Notes under the pieces: generated by a model
What the model was told of the DNA's origin: nothing
The model's input: only the letters and a program-made list of their open reading frames with translations
The model's database searches: none
Shown: one piece after another, positions 7,117 through 13,852 of the stretch
How positions within the stretch are numbered: position 1 is the first letter of the stretch
Layout of the letters: every line of letters begins with the position of its first letter
NCBI GenBank assembly: GCA_964528605.1
Contig: CAZGSV010000063.1
Span: forward strand, 1 to 18,919
Direction of reading: 5' to 3'
DNA: 18,919 bases
Origin: CAZGSV01 sp964528605
GTDB lineage: Bacteria > Armatimonadota > Zipacnadia > CAZGSV01
Made by a program: the position numbers and the translations under genes

Positions 7117-7160
7117 AGTGTTCACCTGCCGCGCGCGCGGGGATAGCGGCCCCGAGCGCC

Positions 7161-8321
7161 TCAGGCCTTCAAGCCGCTGAGCAGAATACCCCGGATGAAG
7201 AACCTTTGATTGTACAAGAATAGCACGACGACGGGGAGGGTGAAAATGAGCGAGGCGGCCATGAGTTTGGACCAGTCGGTGGCGGCGTAGAGGCCGTCGA
7301 AGGCGCGCAGCCCAAGCGGCACGGTCTTCATGTGTTCGGAGTTGACCATCAGCAGGGGCCAGAGGAAGTCGTTCCAGGAGTGGAGGAAGGTGAAGGTGGT
7401 GAGGGTGGCTAGGGCGGGCTTGGAGAGGGGCAGGATGATGCGCCAGTAGAGGCCGAAGTGGCCGCAGCCGTCTATGCGGCCGGCATCCTCGAGTTCCGTG
7501 GGTATGGAGAGAAAGAACTGGCGCAGCATGAAGGTGCCGTAGGCGGAGAAAATGCCCGGCAGTATGAGGGCGTAGTAGGTGTCCACTAGGCGGAGTTGGT
7601 TGAAGAGGATGAAGACGGGGATGACCATGACCATGAAGGGCACCATCATGGTGGCCAGGTAGGCGAGGAAGAGCGCGTCGCGGCCCGGGAAGCGGACCCG
7701 GGCGAAGGCGTAGCCGGCGAGGGAACTGGTGGCGACCTGGCCGAGGGTAACCATGAGAGCGACGAAGAGGCTGTTGAGGAAGTACATCAGGAAGGCGTCG
7801 GTGATAGTGATCCAGCCGAAGAGACGGAAGTCGCTCAGCCGGACCGCGTGCCAGGCGTCAACGTAGTTCTCCCAATGGAGGCGGAGGCGGCGGATGGGGG
7901 TGATTGCGCTGGAGTCAACGAGGATCTCGGGGCCCGGGGGGCGGCCGGCACTGACCGGGACCACGACCGTGCCCTTAGGGGTCTCGCGGAGCACGGCGAA
8001 GCGAGCGGCGCCCTTGCCTTGGACATAGACCAGAGGGCGGAGCCGGTCCCCAATCTCGGCTCTGACGTTCTCGCGAGGCAGGAGCGCGGAGAGGAAGGTG
8101 GCCGTGTGCGCGATCAGGCTGCCGGCCCAGCCTCGTTGCACGTGCGGGGCGGCGATGTCGGTGACCTGGAGGGCGGTGCCTTCCTGCCGAAGGGAGGCGC
8201 TGAGCACCCAGAGAAGAGGCAGGATCATGCCGATGCCGCCGATGGCGAGCGCCAGATGGGTGGCGCCGAAGGCGAGTAGGTTGCCTTGGCGTCTCCGGAG
8301 GGCGAGGGTGAAGGCGGACAC
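7161..8321 (-). CDS. Carbohydrate ABC transporter permease, MalG-type, with enlarged extracytoplasmic loop
   Basis: Inner-membrane subunit of a CUT1-type sugar importer. The core matches the family: a first helix at about 22-42; WENYVDAW; a YFLNSLFVAL helix; LAGYAFARVRFPG; and the EAA loop that docks on the ATPase (EDAGRIDGCGHFGLYWRIILPLSKP, with the invariant G). It ends with FFIRGILLSGLKA, typical of MalG-like proteins. At 386 aa it is about 100 residues longer than the usual 275-285. The excess lies between helix 1 and helix 2 (about residues 48-140), where a charged, strand-rich segment of no recognised fold is inserted. The GTG at 8321 follows the stop of the partner permease by 2 nt, with GGTGGTGA upstream acting as ribosome binding site, so the two are translationally coupled. 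Confidence 0.9.
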   Translation of the reverse strand: MSAFTLALRRRQGNLLAFGATHLALAIGGIGMILPLLWVLSASLRQEGTALQVTDIAAPHVQRGWAGSLIAHTATFLSALLPRENVRAEIGDRLRPLVYVQGKGAARFAVLRETPKGTVVVPVSAGRPPGPEILVDSSAITPIRRLRLHWENYVDAWHAVRLSDFRLFGWITITDAFLMYFLNSLFVALMVTLGQVATSSLAGYAFARVRFPGRDALFLAYLATMMVPFMVMVIPVFILFNQLRLVDTYYALILPGIFSAYGTFMLRQFFLSIPTELEDAGRIDGCGHFGLYWRIILPLSKPALATLTTFTFLHSWNDFLWPLLMVNSEHMKTVPLGLRAFDGLYAATDWSKLMAASLIFTLPVVVLFLYNQRFFIRGILLSGLKA

Positions 8322-8323
8322 GG

Positions 8324-9247
8324 CTAAGTCACCACCGTGCGCGCCTCGCGCCAGGAGCGCCAGTTGATGAGCGTAGCGCCGAAAACGAGCAGGAAGAGGA
8401 CCCAGGCGATGGCGGCGGCGCGGCCCATGCGGAAGACCTCGAAGGCGTTATGGAAGACGTAGTAGGTGATGGTGGTGGTGGAGCCGATGGGACCGCCGTG
8501 GGTCATCAGGTAGGCTTGGGTGAAGCCGCCCTGGAAGCCGGCGATGAGGCTCATGGTGAGGATGAAGAAAGTGGTGGGAGCGAGTTGGGGCCAGGTGACG
8601 TGGCGGAGGCGCTGCCACCAGTTGGCGCCGTCGAGTTGGGCGGCCTCGTAGAACTCTTCGGGGATGTTCTGCAGCCCGGCAAGGTAAAGGATGCAATTGT
8701 AGCCTCCGATGGCGATCCAGAGGGACATGAGCATGAGGCCGGGCTTGGCCCATTCGACGCTTTCGAGCCAGCGGGGGCCGTTGATGTGGCACATGGCCAG
8801 AGCGGTGTTGATGAGGCCGTAGTCGGGGTTGAGGATCCACTTCCAGAGGAGACAGACCGCGACCAGGGGGCAGACCACGGGGAGGAAGTAGATGGCCCGG
8901 TAGGCGGTGATGCCCCGGAGGGAGCGGTTCATCAAGAGCGCGAGGAGCAGGGAGCCTGCCATGGAGACGGGAATGATGCCCATCAGGTAGACGGTGTTGT
9001 AGAGGCTCTGCCAGAACTGGGGGTCGTTGGCGAGGAGGCGGCCCTGCTGGTGGCCCCAGCCTAGGATGGCCGTGTAGTTCTGAAGGCCCGCGGCGTGCGC
9101 CTCGGAGAGCGGCCTGATGCCGTCCCACTCGGCGAAACTGAGGCACAGGGAGGCGAGCAGGGGCAGGAAGGTGAAGACGGCGAAGCCGAGGAAGTTGGGA
9201 AGGATGAAGAGGTAGGCGGACAGTTTTTCGGGGTTGTGAGGTTTCAT
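8324..9247 (-). CDS. Carbohydrate ABC transporter permease, MalF/UgpA-type
   Basis: Partner inner-membrane subunit of a CUT1 sugar importer, 308 aa from the ATG at 9247. It begins with a positively charged N-terminus and the first helix LFILPNFLGFAVFTFLPLL. FWQSLYNTVYLMG leads into the conserved core. The EAA loop reads EEFYEAAQLDGANWWQRLRHVTWPQL, followed by the family signature TQAYLMTHGGP near the end. The frame remains open upstream of 9247, but those residues are Pro-rich and unlike the family, so the ATG before the helix is preferred even though its ribosome binding site is weak. No solute-binding protein gene precedes it, which is unusual; the plus-strand vapBC genes lie upstream instead. 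No ATPase gene is present either, as is common where one MsmK/UgpC-type ATPase serves several importers. The substrate is unknown. Confidence 0.9.
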   Translation of the reverse strand: MKPHNPEKLSAYLFILPNFLGFAVFTFLPLLASLCLSFAEWDGIRPLSEAHAAGLQNYTAILGWGHQQGRLLANDPQFWQSLYNTVYLMGIIPVSMAGSLLLALLMNRSLRGITAYRAIYFLPVVCPLVAVCLLWKWILNPDYGLINTALAMCHINGPRWLESVEWAKPGLMLMSLWIAIGGYNCILYLAGLQNIPEEFYEAAQLDGANWWQRLRHVTWPQLAPTTFFILTMSLIAGFQGGFTQAYLMTHGGPIGSTTTITYYVFHNAFEVFRMGRAAAIAWVLFLLVFGATLINWRSWREARTVVT

Positions 9248-9355
9248 CCGCGGTCTATGGCATGGTTGTGGTCGTGGGCAGGGATCGTGGGCACAGGATA
9301 GCGCGAGGGCGCCGTTTGGGGCTAGAGGACAGTGCGCGGGGCCTGAGGGCGAGGT

Positions 9356-9388
9356 GGGACCCGAGGGCAAGTAAGCTCGCGTCCCTAC
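9356..9388. repeat. REP-like palindrome (CTAC/GTAG-tailed)
   Basis: GGGAC-C-CGAG (9356-9365) pairs with CTCG-C-GTCCC (9376-9385), 9 pairs with one C-C mismatch and a 10-nt loop, followed by TAC. Read on the minus strand it starts with the GTAGGG head shared with the other palindromes in the window. It lies between the divergent permease and vapBC genes. Confidence 0.55.
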
Positions 9389-9490
9389 GCCGGGGGTGGG
9401 GCGGCCGGCGCCGTCGGGCGCCCCCCTAGAGGCGGGGCTCCTGCAGAACAGGGGGCTCGGGGGCGACCCTATGCGAGGCCCGCGTATCGT

Positions 9491-9519
9491 TTGACGAAAC
9501 GGGGAATGTGTTTTACGAT
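9491..9519 (+). promoter_or_regulatory. Sigma70-type promoter of vapBC, with possible operator repeats
   Basis: TTGACG (9491-9496), a 17-nt spacer and TACGAT (9514-9519), with an expected start near 9526. The -10 box lies in a cluster of TACG repeats (9514, 9521, 9534) and a CGAT/ATCG inverted pair (9516-9519 and 9528-9531). These are candidates for binding by the VapB antitoxin, as toxin-antitoxin operons are normally autoregulated at the promoter. Confidence 0.6.
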
Positions 9520-9551
9520 CTACGAATATCGCTTACGCGGGGGCACAGACC

Positions 9552-9758
9552 ATGCTAGTGCGCTTGTCATCGAAGTTCCAGGTAGTGATCCCGAAAGAGG
9601 TGCGCCGGAAACTGGGGCTGCGTCCCAAGCAGTCGCTGTTCGTGTTGGAGAAGGACGGAGTGGTCCATCTGCTGCCCAACATACCGCTGGCCGCGATGAA
9701 GGGAAGACTGGGGAGCCTGTCGCACGAAGGTCTGCGCGACGAGGGCGACCGGACATGA
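9552..9758 (+). CDS. vapB: AbrB/MazE-type antitoxin (VapB-like)
   Basis: A 68-aa antitoxin with an N-terminal AbrB/SpoVT swapped-hairpin DNA-binding domain: SSKFQVVIPKEVRRKLGL at residues 6-23. The short C-terminal tail is expected to wrap the toxin. Its stop overlaps the toxin start by 4 nt (ATGA), the usual arrangement for coupled antitoxin-toxin translation. The ATG at 9552 has a G-run (GGGGG) 8 nt upstream. In the family, the antitoxin neutralises the PIN toxin and represses the operon. Confidence 0.85.
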   Translation: MLVRLSSKFQVVIPKEVRRKLGLRPKQSLFVLEKDGVVHLLPNIPLAAMKGRLGSLSHEGLRDEGDRT

Positions 9759-10141
9759 CGCTGGTGGACTCGTCCGGTTGGATAGAGTACCTGGGGGGCG
9801 GCCCGCTGGCAGACGAGTACGGGCGGTACGTGACGGGTCGAGGGGGCGTCCTGACGCCCACCGTGGTCGTGTGCGAGGTGTACAAGAAGGTTCGCAACGA
9901 GCGGGGAGAGGAGGCCGCCCTGCTGGCGCTGTCGGCGTTGAGGCGCACGCGGGTCGCCGACCTGACCCAGGAGGTGGCGCTCGCGGCAGCGGATGCGAGC
10001 CTGAAGTGGTCGTTGCCCTTGGCAGATGCGGTCATCTACGCGACGGCCAGACTGCATGGGGTCGCGTTGGTCACGAGCGACCGGCACCTAAGGGGCTTAG
10101 AGGAGGTTACCTTTCTGCCCCTGCCGGGCAGGAAGCAGTAG
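9755..10141 (+). CDS. vapC: PIN-domain ribonuclease toxin (VapC-like)
   Basis: A 128-aa PIN-domain RNase expected to act in the cytoplasm on RNA with Mg2+ or Mn2+. The four acidic residues of the PIN active site are all visible: D5 (TLVDSSGW), E41 (VVVCEVYKK), D91 (LPLADAVIYATA) and D109 (LVTSDRHL), so the toxin looks intact. The frame is open upstream to a TTG at 9491, but that part runs antiparallel to no family feature and overlaps vapB entirely; the ATG at 9755 overlapping the vapB stop is the real start. Palindromic repeats begin 26 nt downstream. Confidence 0.88.
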   Translation: MTLVDSSGWIEYLGGGPLADEYGRYVTGRGGVLTPTVVVCEVYKKVRNERGEEAALLALSALRRTRVADLTQEVALAAADASLKWSLPLADAVIYATARLHGVALVTSDRHLRGLEEVTFLPLPGRKQ

Positions 10142-10167
10142 GGATCGAGGCGCGCCGCCGCACGCCT

Positions 10168-10193
10168 GGGCAGGCACAGGGGCCTGCCCCTAC
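10168..10193. repeat. REP-like palindrome
   Basis: GGGCAGGC (10168-10175) pairs perfectly with GCCTGCCC (10182-10189) around a 6-nt loop, followed by CTAC. On the minus strand it reads GTAGG-stem-loop-stem, the layout of REP elements. First of a run of such units between vapC and the glycosidase-like gene. Confidence 0.7.
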
Positions 10194-10224
10194 GCGGGGA
10201 TGGGGCCACCCGTTCTCTTTAGGG

Positions 10225-10274
10225 GGGTCGCCTGAGACGACCTCAGCCGGGCAAGGTCGGTGCCTGTCCCTATG
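10225..10274. repeat. Two degenerate REP-like units
   Basis: GGTCG/CGACC (10226-10242) forms a short stem but ends in TCAG instead of CTAC. The next unit (10249-10274) has a GGGCAAGG/TGCCTGTCCC stem with several mismatches and ends in CTATG instead of CTACG. They look like decayed copies of the same family. Confidence 0.4.
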
Positions 10275-10331
10275 GGGGAGGGCGGCCACCCGCCTCGCGG
10301 GCCCGTACTCGACGTCTGGCGGTCTCGCGCA

Positions 10332-10354
10332 GGGCAGGGCGTATGCCTATGCCC
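10332..10354. repeat. Degenerate REP-like palindrome
   Basis: GGGCA (10332-10336) pairs with TGCCC (10350-10354), with an inner GGC/GCC pair of arms around GTAT. The CTAC tail is missing. Confidence 0.35.
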
Positions 10355-10364
10355 CCGGGTCGCG

Positions 10365-10387
10365 GCCCGCCTGAGGCGGGCTCCTAC
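10365..10387. repeat. REP-like palindrome
   Basis: GCCCGCC (10365-10371) pairs perfectly with GGCGGGC (10375-10381) around TGA, followed by TCCTAC. It is a variant stem with the same CTAC end as the others. Confidence 0.6.
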
Positions 10388-10395
10388 AGGCCAAC

Positions 10396-10420
10396 GGGCG
10401 ACTCGGCGAGTCGCCCCTAC
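10396..10420. repeat. REP-like palindrome next to the glycosidase-like gene stop
   Basis: GGGCGACTC (10396-10404) and GAGTCGCCC (10408-10416) form a perfect 9-bp stem with loop GGC, followed by CTACG. It lies 16 nt beyond the stop of the glycosidase-like gene and may help end or protect that transcript. Confidence 0.72.
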
Positions 10421-10436
10421 GCCTTGGCGTGACGGG

Positions 10437-12410
10437 TCAGCGCAGAGGGAACAGGGCCACTGACAGGGGGGGAAGATCTTCAGTGAGGTGGTGTTCGCTG
10501 CGCTGGGCGTCGGCGGGGATGGTGATGCGCGCGTGTTCGGGCGCATCGGACAGGTTGGTCAGGATGAGGCCGCGCTTGCCCTCGGAGGACTCCCAGACGG
10601 CCCCCTGAACGTGGGGGATGTGGATGCTGTAGGGTTCCCCGAAGTTGCTGACGGATTCGAGGTCCGAGGCGGCGCCCTCGATGTGAGGAGGGGCGCACAT
10701 CCGGCCATAGACCAAATACTGGTGCTGCTGAGTTCGGAATTGGGCTAGGGTGCGCAGGTACTCCGCTTGCTGTGCCTGCTCGGGCGCAAGGAGGTTGGCG
10801 CCGATCCAGCCGAGTTGCGAGCCCCAGAGCAGCGAGCGGGCGAACTTGTTGCGCATGATGAGCGGCTGAGCCCAGTCCTGGCTGGAGACGTACTGGAAGC
10901 CGAACTGGAGAACGTGGCCCGAGTACGCGGCGGAGTAGGTGGGGACCAACTCTCCGGCGGCGTGCGGCGTGCCGACGGCGAGCATGAAGTCGAAGAGGTC
11001 GTTGACGAAGTCGGCCGCGTCTTCGGTGGTGATGCCGGCCCTGGGAGGCAGGCGGCGCCTGACCTCTTGCAGCAGCGACCGGTAGCCGTCGGCCCAGAAG
11101 TGGCCGCCACCTGTGGGGTGGCCGTGGGTTCGGTCGAAGCAGCGCACGGGACCAGCGGAGCAGATCTGGTCAAGATAGACGCCGTCCACGCCGCACTCCT
11201 CAACCAGGCGCTGGACGATGCCGGCGATCTTGTCTTGCCAATGACGCGTGTAGGGGCACATTACCGTTAGGGGGGGGCTGGAGGCGTAAGTTTCCACGTA
11301 GGTGGTGCCGTCGGGCTTCTTGGCGGCGGAGAGGATGGCCTGCTCTTCGCGGAAGGAGTCGGTCTTGGCGTCCCAGAGGCGGCCGTTGATGTAGGGCACC
11401 ACGCGGATACCGGCTTGTCGGAGACGGGCGACGCCTTCGGCGAAGCCGGGCTTGGTGGGGAAGTACTCGGGGTAGGAGTCGTCGAAGGGGATTTGGTGCC
11501 AGTTGTACCAATGGACGCCGCAGGGGACGCCGAAGTACTCAGCCCACTCGAGCGCCTGCGGGACGACCTCCTCGGGGCTGCCGCCGGCGAGGAGCCAGAG
11601 ATCAACTTCGGGGACCCAGGGGGCGAGGTTCGGGCGCAGGTGGAGTGGCTGAGGAGCGTGGGGGCAGAGCAGGGCCCAGGAGCGATAGAGGCGGGCTGCT
11701 TCGTACCAGCCTCCGCGGAAGCCGGCGAGGACCAGGGGGAATTCCTGACGGAAGGAACTCGCCTCCTGGTGGGTGGGGAAGACGGCGCACTCCAACGAGA
11801 AACTGTCGGGGCCGACGGGGCTGGCGATGAACTGATGGTGGGAGCGCGCCGGGTCGTGGGCGCCCAGGTAGAGGCCCACATCGCCCAGGCGAGTGGCCGC
11901 GAAGGAGCAACTGAGGCGCATGGAGGGGTAGGTGAGGCGAAGTGGGCGGTCCGTGGGAATCGGGCTCTCGAGGCCCCAGCCGCTGGGCACGATGAGACGC
12001 GCCCTTTCACCGCCGGGCAGGCCACTGAGGCGCAGGAGGGTGATTCGGTCGAGCGCCCAGTGGGTGTTTTCGGTCTCGACGGCGAGGCGAGTCTCGAGGC
12101 CTTGCTCGCCAGGGTGGAGGTGGAGCACGGCGCTCAGGCTGCCGCCGTCAGGCAGCGGAAGCGGGTGCCAATGGAGCCAGCACTCGTTGCCTTTGCCCTC
12201 GACGGCGCCGCCGAAGGGACATTCGACTTCGCGTTCGTTGCCCTCGGGGTCGCGGAGAGTGACGGACCAGGAGAGCGTAGCGCCGGGCGCGACCAGTTCG
12301 GATTGGGTGAGGGCCTCCCGCAGAGACAAAAGGGGGCGCCCACCGCTGCCGAAAACCAGATGGGCGCGGAGCGTTGGGGTGACGAAGGTGATCGCTTGCG
12401 CACTGGACAC
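10437..12410 (-). CDS. Glycoside-hydrolase-like protein (DUF6259-type, TIM-barrel)
   Basis: A 657-aa protein without signal peptide, hence probably cytoplasmic, that looks like a retaining glycosidase of the alpha-galactosidase/GH31-like superfamily, nearest in my judgement to DUF6259 proteins. Residues 1-230 are beta-rich (sandwich-like). The barrel starts around 265 with GVHWYNWHQIPFDD, followed by RLRQAGIRVVPYING. GVDGVYLDQ places D414 at the end of a barrel strand, where this superfamily has its nucleophile. E463 in GITTEDAADF is a candidate second carboxylate. The last 80 residues form a C-terminal beta domain. The catalytic roles are inferred from motif position, not shown. The GTG at 12410 has GGGAGG 6 nt upstream. 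It is divergent from the aminotransferase operon, and REP elements lie beyond its stop. The substrate is unknown. Confidence 0.75.
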   Translation of the reverse strand: MSSAQAITFVTPTLRAHLVFGSGGRPLLSLREALTQSELVAPGATLSWSVTLRDPEGNEREVECPFGGAVEGKGNECWLHWHPLPLPDGGSLSAVLHLHPGEQGLETRLAVETENTHWALDRITLLRLSGLPGGERARLIVPSGWGLESPIPTDRPLRLTYPSMRLSCSFAATRLGDVGLYLGAHDPARSHHQFIASPVGPDSFSLECAVFPTHQEASSFRQEFPLVLAGFRGGWYEAARLYRSWALLCPHAPQPLHLRPNLAPWVPEVDLWLLAGGSPEEVVPQALEWAEYFGVPCGVHWYNWHQIPFDDSYPEYFPTKPGFAEGVARLRQAGIRVVPYINGRLWDAKTDSFREEQAILSAAKKPDGTTYVETYASSPPLTVMCPYTRHWQDKIAGIVQRLVEECGVDGVYLDQICSAGPVRCFDRTHGHPTGGGHFWADGYRSLLQEVRRRLPPRAGITTEDAADFVNDLFDFMLAVGTPHAAGELVPTYSAAYSGHVLQFGFQYVSSQDWAQPLIMRNKFARSLLWGSQLGWIGANLLAPEQAQQAEYLRTLAQFRTQQHQYLVYGRMCAPPHIEGAASDLESVSNFGEPYSIHIPHVQGAVWESSEGKRGLILTNLSDAPEHARITIPADAQRSEHHLTEDLPPLSVALFPLR

Positions 12411-12442
12411 AGCCGGCCTCCCTTAGCCCGTGGCGAGACCGT

Positions 12443-12472
12443 AATCTACCAGGAGGTGGGCGGTTGCTCCAA
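12443..12472 (-). promoter_or_regulatory. Possible promoter of the glycosidase-like gene
   Basis: On the minus strand TTGGAG (12472-12467), an 18-nt spacer and TAGATT (12448-12443). It is a weak match to sigma70 consensus but at a suitable distance from the ribosome binding site (12423-12418). It lies back to back with the stronger plus-strand promoter at 12488. Confidence 0.35.
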
Positions 12473-12487
12473 CTTCAGGGAGCGTGG

Positions 12488-12516
12488 TTGTTAGCGTGCG
12501 GGGGGCCGGCTATAAT
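12488..12516 (+). promoter_or_regulatory. Sigma70-type promoter of the aminotransferase-amidohydrolase operon
   Basis: TTGTTA (12488-12493), a 17-nt spacer and a perfect TATAAT (12511-12516). The expected start is near 12523. The ribosome binding site TGGAGG (12540-12545) follows, 8 nt before the ATG at 12554. Confidence 0.8.
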
Positions 12517-12553
12517 GCGGCGCTAATCAACTCATTTTCTTGGAGGCGCAGCG

Positions 12554-13831
12554 ATGGCCGTAGCCCATAGAGAGAAGCTGGCGATCAAGGGCGGGCCCAA
12601 GGCGGTAACGCTGCCGGGCGATGACGGCTGGCAGCAGATTACGCAGCGGGAGATTGACGCCGTGATGGGGTTGGTGCGGGCGGGGCAGATTTCCATTGGC
12701 GGCGGCGGCGGAGTGATCGGGGAGTTGGAGCGCAAGTTCGGGGATTGGATAGGGGTCAAGTATTGCCTAGCGCAGAACAACGGAACCTCGACGCTGCACT
12801 CGGCGTGCTTTGCGGTGGGGGTCGGGTTTGGAGATGAGGTAATCGTGCCGTCCTACACTTGGCACGCAACGGTGACGCCGATTCTCCACTGCGGCGGAAC
12901 ACCGATATTCTGCGAGATTGATCCGAACACGCTAACGGCGGACCCCAAGGACATCGAGAAGAAGATCACCAAGCGGACCAAGGCCATCTGCGTGGTGCAC
13001 ATCTGGGGCAACCCGGCCGATATGGAAGCCGTGATGGACATCAGCAACCGCCATGGGATCCCAGTGATCGAGGACGCGTCGCATGCACACGGGGCGGAAT
13101 TCGACGGCAAGAAGATCGGCTCCATCGGGCACATCGGATGCTTCAGCCTGCAAGGGAGCAAGCCGCTCACGGGCGGCGAGGCGGGCATGATCACCACGAA
13201 CGACGTGGACCTCTTCGAGCGGATGGTGATTCTGGGCCACTACGGCAGGATTCAGAACACGCTGGTGACGGACAAGTATCGCGCATTCGGGGACAGCGGC
13301 CTGGGGATCAAGTATCGGGCGCATCCGTTGGCTGCGGGGATGGCTCTGGTGCAGTTGGAGCGCATAGAGGAGTTGAACGAGAAGCGGGCTGCCTGGGTGG
13401 AGGAGTTGGACAGGCGGCTGGGAGAGATCCCGGCGATCGAGCCGATAAGGGCGTATCCGAAGGCGAAGCGCGCAGGCTTTTACAGTTACCGCGCGCGCTA
13501 CATGGTAGCGCGGAGCACGGGAGTCTCGCTGGACCGGTTCGTGGAGGCGCTGCGCGCGGAGGGAGTGCCCGCGGGCGCAGACCGTTACTACACGCTGCAC
13601 GATAAGGCGGTATTCCAGGACTTGAGTTTCGACGGCCTCGGCGGGCCGTGGGGCTCCCCGGGCGGAGACAACCGGCGGGTGTTCAAGCGCGGGTCGCTGC
13701 CGCAGACGGAGGCGGTGAGCGAAATGCTGTTTGGGATGCCGGTGATCGCGGAGCCTGCGGCGGGGCTGATGGATCAGTTGTGCCACGGCGTGGCCAAGGT
13801 CATCGCGCAGATAGACTCGCTGCGGCAGTAG
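12554..13831 (+). CDS. DegT/DnrJ/EryC1/StrS-family PLP-dependent aminotransferase
   Basis: A 425-aa fold-type I PLP enzyme of the family that usually transfers an amino group from glutamate to a keto-sugar. NNGTSTLHSACFAVG at about 75-89 is the cofactor-phosphate region. EDASHAHGAEFDG contains D174, which should contact the pyridine nitrogen. FSLQGSKPLTGGEAGM contains K203, the Schiff-base lysine. The QGSKPLTGGE version differs from the FFPTKNL form of classical sugar aminotransferases and is a distinct branch. The C-terminal part is about 30-50 residues longer than common members. The TGGAGG ribosome binding site and the -10 TATAAT promoter make the start secure. It is the first gene of a four-gene operon; the next start is 21 nt downstream. 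No sugar-nucleotide genes are adjacent, so a nucleotide-sugar substrate is not supported by context. Confidence 0.9.
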   Translation: MAVAHREKLAIKGGPKAVTLPGDDGWQQITQREIDAVMGLVRAGQISIGGGGGVIGELERKFGDWIGVKYCLAQNNGTSTLHSACFAVGVGFGDEVIVPSYTWHATVTPILHCGGTPIFCEIDPNTLTADPKDIEKKITKRTKAICVVHIWGNPADMEAVMDISNRHGIPVIEDASHAHGAEFDGKKIGSIGHIGCFSLQGSKPLTGGEAGMITTNDVDLFERMVILGHYGRIQNTLVTDKYRAFGDSGLGIKYRAHPLAAGMALVQLERIEELNEKRAAWVEELDRRLGEIPAIEPIRAYPKAKRAGFYSYRARYMVARSTGVSLDRFVEALRAEGVPAGADRYYTLHDKAVFQDLSFDGLGGPWGSPGGDNRRVFKRGSLPQTEAVSEMLFGMPVIAEPAAGLMDQLCHGVAKVIAQIDSLRQ

Positions 13832-13852
13832 GCTAGCAGCGGGGGAGCCGCA

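Noticed and set aside
6124..7146. 340-codon open frame on the plus strand opposite cimA
   Set aside because: It is the antisense shadow of a clearly identified gene in high-GC DNA; low-complexity Gly/Val/Glu/Ala composition and no ribosome binding site.
9491..9754. Longer start for the VapC-like toxin
   Set aside because: It would overlap vapB throughout and start inside the -35 box; the ATGA overlap start gives a normal PIN protein.
10168..10420. CRISPR array
   Set aside because: The palindromic units differ in stem sequence and spacing, there is no constant repeat with uniform spacers, and no cas gene is present.
11415..12494. 359-codon open frame on the plus strand opposite the glycosidase-like gene
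   Set aside because: Antisense shadow with Glu/Gly/Ala-rich low-complexity composition; it would also run through the divergent promoter region.
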